Positions 60,596 through 64,000 of a stretch of DNA of 64,000 nucleotides are shown one piece after another (position 1 is the first letter of the stretch; the number at the start of each line of letters is the position of its first letter). Under the pieces are notes generated by a model. That model was given only the letters and a program-made list of their open reading frames with translations, was not told the origin of the DNA and did no database searches. Both the position numbers and the translations under genes were made by a program. Source of the stretch: Amycolatopsis orientalis DSM 40040 = KCTC 9412. GTDB taxonomy: Bacteria; Actinomycetota; Actinomycetes; Mycobacteriales; Pseudonocardiaceae. The stretch spans positions 124,001 through 188,000 of the forward strand of contig NZ_ASJB01000028.1 of NCBI RefSeq assembly GCF_000478275.1, in the 5' to 3' direction.

Positions 60596-61489
60596 TCACG
60601 ACGAAGCGGCCACTGCGGACGGCACAGGGATCCCCCGGCGAAGGAGATCGGCGCCGAAGCGATGGACGAGTGGATCGTTCGGGGTGAGGGTGAGGAGGAC
60701 GACGTCGCGGCTCAGCGGCGGGTCGAGCCGCCGCAGGCTTCCGGGGAACGACCCGGACAACGCGGTGGCCGGGACGAGCGCGACGCCGAGGCCCGCGGCG
60801 GCGAGCTGGGCGGCGGTGGTGGTACTGCGGGTGCGGGTGGTCGCGCTCAGCGTGACGCCGTGTTCGGCCGCGACCGCGTCGAGCCAGCCGCTCAAACCGT
60901 TGTCCGGGTGGTAATGCACGACCGGTTCGGCGGCGAGGCGCGCGAAGGGGACCTCGCCGGGCAGCTCGTGGTTCTTCGCCGCCGCGACGACGATCTCCTC
61001 CCGGCCGATCAGCTCGGCGGGCCCGGTCCAGCGGGTCGGCCGGGGGCAGATCGCGAGATCGGCCAGCCCGGATTCGACCAGCCCGGCGAGCTCGTCGGCA
61101 CTGGACAGTTCGGTGAGCGCGATCCCCAGCGCGGGACGGCGCCGCCGCCAGACCCGGAGCACCGGCGCGAGGAGGGCGACGGTCATCGACTCGGCACACG
61201 CGACGCGCAACAGTCCGTCGGACCCGTCCGCCACCGCCCGGCCGGTGGCCACGACCCGGTCCGCGGCGGCGAGCGCGGCGCGCGCGTCCGCGGCGACCGC
61301 GCGTCCGGCGGTGGTGGGGCGGACCCCGCGCGGAAGCCGTTCGAGCAACGGCGTCCCGATCTCCTTCTCCAGCGCGGCCAGCTGATGCGACAACGCGGGC
61401 TGCGACAGATGCAGCCGAGCGGCCGCTTCCGTCACCGAACCGGCGTCGAGGACGGCGACCAGGCACTCGAGCGAGCGCAACGTAGGCAT
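60596..61489 (-). CDS. LysR-family transcriptional regulator
   Basis: A 297-residue LysR regulator. The HTH is LRSLECLVAVLDAGSVTEAA and LHLSQPALSHQLAALEKEIG, and the ligand domain begins near 90. It is divergent from an SDR gene with a gap of about 80 bp, the classical arrangement in which a LysR protein controls its neighbour. Confidence 0.93.
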   Translation of the reverse strand: MPTLRSLECLVAVLDAGSVTEAAARLHLSQPALSHQLAALEKEIGTPLLERLPRGVRPTTAGRAVAADARAALAAADRVVATGRAVADGSDGLLRVACAESMTVALLAPVLRVWRRRRPALGIALTELSSADELAGLVESGLADLAICPRPTRWTGPAELIGREEIVVAAAKNHELPGEVPFARLAAEPVVHYHPDNGLSGWLDAVAAEHGVTLSATTRTRSTTTAAQLAAAGLGVALVPATALSGSFPGSLRRLDPPLSRDVVLLTLTPNDPLVHRFGADLLRRGIPVPSAVAASS

Positions 61490-61568
61490 TCGCCAAATCT
61501 ATCGGTAGACGCGAAAACCTTCATATCGCGACGGGATTGTTCGCGGCCCCCGCCGCGCTGACGTGGAT

Positions 61569-62270
61569 ATGACATTCACGATGCGGGACAAGAAGATGGT
61601 CATCATCGGCGGCGGCTCGGGCATCGCCAGGCGGCTGGCCGCCGACGCGGCCGAGGCGGGCGCCACCGTGGTGCTGGCAGGGCGCGAACCGCGCACCCTC
61701 GACCTGTCGGGGGTGACCACCGCCCGGGTCGACCTGGGCGACGAGGACTCGATCCGCGCGCTCGCCGCGCAGGTCGGTTCCTGGGATCACCTGGTGTCAC
61801 TGGCCGCGAACCACGCCAACGGCCCGGTGACCGCGTTGGCACGGGAAGCGATCACCAGCGCCTTCGACGCCAAGGTGATCGGGCCGCTGCTGCTCGCGAA
61901 GCATTTCGCGCCCGCCGCCCGCGACGGCGGTTCGATCCTGCTGTTCTCCGGCTTCGCGGCCTGGCGGCCGGCGCCCGGCCTCTCCGTGATGGCCACGACG
62001 AACGGCGCCGTCGGTCACCTCGCCGAAGCGCTCGCCGTGGAACTCGCGCCGGTGCGGGTCAACGCGCTGTCGCCGGGCATCGTCGACTCCGGATCGTGGG
62101 ACCGGCTCGGAGCGGACCGGGACGCCTTCTTCGCCGACACCGCCGCGCGTAATCCCGCCCGCCGGGTCGGGCGGCCCGCCGATATCGCCTCGGCCGCGCT
62201 ACTGACGCTGGCCAATCCCTTCCTGACCGGGAGCACCGTGCACGTCGACGGGGGCGGCCGGCTGGTCTGA
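61569..62270 (+). CDS. Short-chain dehydrogenase/reductase
   Basis: A 233-residue SDR. The NAD(P)-binding GGGSGIAR lies at the N-terminus and the NAG-like motif appears as LAANHA. The usual catalytic Ser position is in ILLFSG, and the YxxxK region reads LSVMATTNGAVGHL, in which the expected Tyr and Lys are replaced by Met and Asn. The C-terminus has NPFLTGSTVHVDGG. So the fold is typical but the catalytic Tyr/Lys look absent. The start is ATG 61569 or GTG 61563. It overlaps the convergent VanZ-RDD gene by 72 bp at its end. Confidence 0.85.
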   Translation: MTFTMRDKKMVIIGGGSGIARRLAADAAEAGATVVLAGREPRTLDLSGVTTARVDLGDEDSIRALAAQVGSWDHLVSLAANHANGPVTALAREAITSAFDAKVIGPLLLAKHFAPAARDGGSILLFSGFAAWRPAPGLSVMATTNGAVGHLAEALAVELAPVRVNALSPGIVDSGSWDRLGADRDAFFADTAARNPARRVGRPADIASAALLTLANPFLTGSTVHVDGGGRLV

Positions 62271-63344
62271 GGTGCCGATCGACCGTGCGTCGACCACCCG
62301 CAAGCCCGCGAGGAGACCGGACAGTCCCTGGTGGTCTTGAGGCCGGATCGCGAGGACGCCGCTGGCGAAGAACAGCAGGTTCGCCAGCGGCTCGAATCCG
62401 CCGTTGACCGTGGAAGCCAGGGTGAGCAAGGTGAAATAGCCGCCGGAGCCGGCGAGGAAACGCACGATCATCCGCCACCCGGCGGGCTTCCCGCCGGATG
62501 GCCCGACGGGACGCAACAACACGACCCGCTGGCCGAAGCTGGCGCCGTCGCCCGCGAGCGGGACGGCGAACAGCAGGAGCACCGCGGGCAACAGGGTGCC
62601 GACCAGTGCGGTGACCACGGTGCCCGGTTCGCCCACCAGCACCGTCGTCACGATCCCGATGGTGGTGCCGAGCAGGACGACCGAGACGACGTCGACGGCC
62701 ATCCCGAGCAGACGACGGCGCGCGGTGACCGGTCGCGGGATCCCCGGCGGCGCGGACGGCTCGTTCCCCGGCAGCAGGCGCAGCAAGGGGGCGAGCCCGA
62801 AGCCGACCGCGGCACCGAGGGTGTTGGTCAGCAGGTCGTCGACGTCGGCCAGCCGGTACGGGCAGTCGAACAGGAACCAGACCCCGGTCAGCTGGGTGCA
62901 CTCGATGAACAGCGAGACGGCGAACCCGATCGCGACGGTGGCCGGGAAACCCCGCCGGAAGAGGTGCCGCGCGAACATCCCCAGCGGCACGAACAGGGCG
63001 ACGTTGAACACCGCCTGCTGGACCGCGGGGTTGCGCAGGAACGCCCGCAGGCCGCCGCCGACCTGCTCGCGGCGGATGTCGGCGAGGAACTGGAAGGGGC
63101 GCAGCTGCAGATGACTCGCCGCGTGCTCAGCGCACCACGTCGCCGTCATCCGCGGGATGGGCAGCAGGGTGTACGTCCACAAGGACATGGCGTAGACCAG
63201 GAAGCCGAACACCAGAAGGACCCGCCAGAGCCCGAGTTCGCCGCGGCGCCGGTAACTCGCCGCGATGTACGGGATGGCCAGGAGGCCCGCGAGCACGAAA
63301 CCCGCGAACACCGCGATGACCGCGGAGACGGTCGGATCAGTCAC
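62199..63344 (-). CDS. VanZ-like/RDD membrane protein
   Basis: A 381-residue integral membrane protein. The N-terminal half is VanZ-like (LFVPLGMFARHLF, SLFIECTQLTGVWFLFDCPYRLADVDDLLTNTLGAAVG), and the C-terminal half is an RDD-type bundle (RRRLLGMAVDVVSVVLLGT, ASFGQRVVLLRPVG). VanZ proteins are linked to glycopeptide tolerance and envelope functions; the role of this fusion is unknown. Its start overlaps the upstream small gene by 8 bp. Confidence 0.85.
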   Translation of the reverse strand: MTDPTVSAVIAVFAGFVLAGLLAIPYIAASYRRRGELGLWRVLLVFGFLVYAMSLWTYTLLPIPRMTATWCAEHAASHLQLRPFQFLADIRREQVGGGLRAFLRNPAVQQAVFNVALFVPLGMFARHLFRRGFPATVAIGFAVSLFIECTQLTGVWFLFDCPYRLADVDDLLTNTLGAAVGFGLAPLLRLLPGNEPSAPPGIPRPVTARRRLLGMAVDVVSVVLLGTTIGIVTTVLVGEPGTVVTALVGTLLPAVLLLFAVPLAGDGASFGQRVVLLRPVGPSGGKPAGWRMIVRFLAGSGGYFTLLTLASTVNGGFEPLANLLFFASGVLAIRPQDHQGLSGLLAGLRVVDARSIGTSDQPAAPVDVHGAPGQEGIGQRQ

Positions 63345-63699
63345 TCGCGGAAGCTAACAACGCTCGCTCCGGGGCACCCGTCACGCCACCTGGCCGGGTG
63401 ACGGCGTCGGCCGGGGCGAGGGCGCGCTGATGGGCGAGCGCGGCGATGGCGAAGGTCAGATGGACGACGACCCAGTTGCGGTCTTCCCGGTGGACACGCT
63501 GCAACAGGTCGAGGGTGGCGTCGCCGGGACTGCGGCCTTGACGGCAGGCGTCGATGAACGCCTGGGTCAGTTCGTCGACGTTGCGGCGGAATTCCGCGAA
63601 GGCGTCGGCGGGATGGGAGCTGGAGCAGAGATCCGCGGTCACGTCACTCAGCGTTTCATAACGCGACACAAAGTTACGAATCGGTGGAGCGGGAATCAC
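63337..63699 (-). CDS. Small helical hypothetical protein
   Basis: A 120-residue soluble helical protein (AFAEFRRNVDELTQAFIDAC, NWVVVHLTFAIAALAHQRAL). It is translationally coupled to the VanZ-RDD gene (8-bp overlap). No family is recognised. Confidence 0.65.
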   Translation of the reverse strand: MIPAPPIRNFVSRYETLSDVTADLCSSSHPADAFAEFRRNVDELTQAFIDACRQGRSPGDATLDLLQRVHREDRNWVVVHLTFAIAALAHQRALAPADAVTRPGGVTGAPERALLASASD

Positions 63700-63737
63700 T
63701 CACGTGAGGTAGTCACACGCGCACTCTGTGCTCTGCG

Positions 63738-63905
63738 TCACGCCGAAGCGAGGCTGCCGGCGGGCATCCGGTGTTCCCGTTCGGCCACCTTCGCCCGGCG
63801 GACAGCCGGGAAGCGCTGATCGAGTTCGACCAGCAGCGGGGTCACCGCCATCAGCACCAGAAGGGCGAACCCGGCGTAAGCACCCAGGGTCTCGATGATC
63901 GTCAT
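63738..63905 (-). CDS. Small single-helix membrane protein
   Basis: 55 residues with one transmembrane helix (LGAYAGFALLVLMAVTPLLV) and a basic C-terminal tail. ATG 63905 has a strong GAGGAGG ribosome site; the longer frame to 63989 is not supported. It is upstream of the VanZ-RDD operon on the same strand. Confidence 0.65.
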   Translation of the reverse strand: MTIIETLGAYAGFALLVLMAVTPLLVELDQRFPAVRRAKVAEREHRMPAGSLASA

Positions 63906-64000
63906 TGCGGCCTCCTCGTTCCTGGCGCCGTCTGTTCCGGCGGCCTGGAACCAGGATCGCTCCCCGGTGGGGTGCGGCGGATCGGTCATCCGGCGGGTAC

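Overview
The window is a 64 kb piece of a high-GC actinomycete chromosome. The gene content (secreted chitinase, LPMO and streptogrisin-type protease, ECF sigma factors, modular PKS, integrase remnants of the actinomycete integrative-element type, long perfect gene-end palindromes) looks most like Pseudonocardiaceae, for example Amycolatopsis. The genus is an inference; no rRNA or marker gene is present.

Region 1 (1-9.8 kb) is ordinary chromosome: an ABC-F ATPase cut by the left edge, a PaaX regulator with an enoyl-CoA hydratase, an ECF sigma/anti-sigma-like pair, a GH18 chitinase behind two DasR-like boxes, a lactonase, and an alginate-lyase-type gene broken by a frameshift but also preceded by DasR-like boxes. 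Region 2 (9.7-14.4 kb) is a tRNA-Pro gene carrying a decayed 4.6 kb integrated element. It is bounded by 47-bp direct repeats of the tRNA 3' end and holds shattered integrase pieces (one inverted), a frameshifted HEPN-like gene, a regulator fragment and one intact pentapeptide-repeat membrane protein. Region 3 (14.4-21.4 kb) is a loose set of small secreted, membrane and hypothetical genes, several of them degenerate.

Region 4 (21.5-43.4 kb) is the most distinctive part: a compact lipid-polyketide biosynthetic cluster. Leftward runs a tightly coupled operon of fatty acyl-AMP ligase, acyl-ACP desaturase, hotdog thioesterase, free ACP, CFA-like methyltransferase, second desaturase and two P450s. 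Rightward run two overlapping PKS genes. The first has a loading region with a shrunken, catalytically dead KS followed by AT and ACP, then module 1 (KS-AT-KR-ACP, malonyl type). The second is module 2 (KS-AT-DH-KR-ACP-TE, methylmalonyl type). A secreted vanadium haloperoxidase with all seven vanadate-binding residues lies tail to tail with the last PKS. The domain order predicts release of an R-CH(OH)-CH2-CH=C(CH3)-CO chain; how the FAAL/ACP acyl chain joins it is not decided by the sequence.

Region 5 (43.4-64 kb) is secretory and catabolic: a propeller protein, an AA10 LPMO behind a perfect CebR operator, a TetR/DUF4260 pair with twin operators, an amidase, an FGLLP-motif membrane protein with a lectin-like secreted partner, a LysR regulator, a BluB-like enzyme, an MFS transporter, an IclR-controlled VanA/VanB-like Rieske system, a six-repeat WRPSNGxW secreted protein, a chymotrypsin-fold protease, a LysR/SDR divergent pair and a VanZ-RDD membrane operon at the right end.
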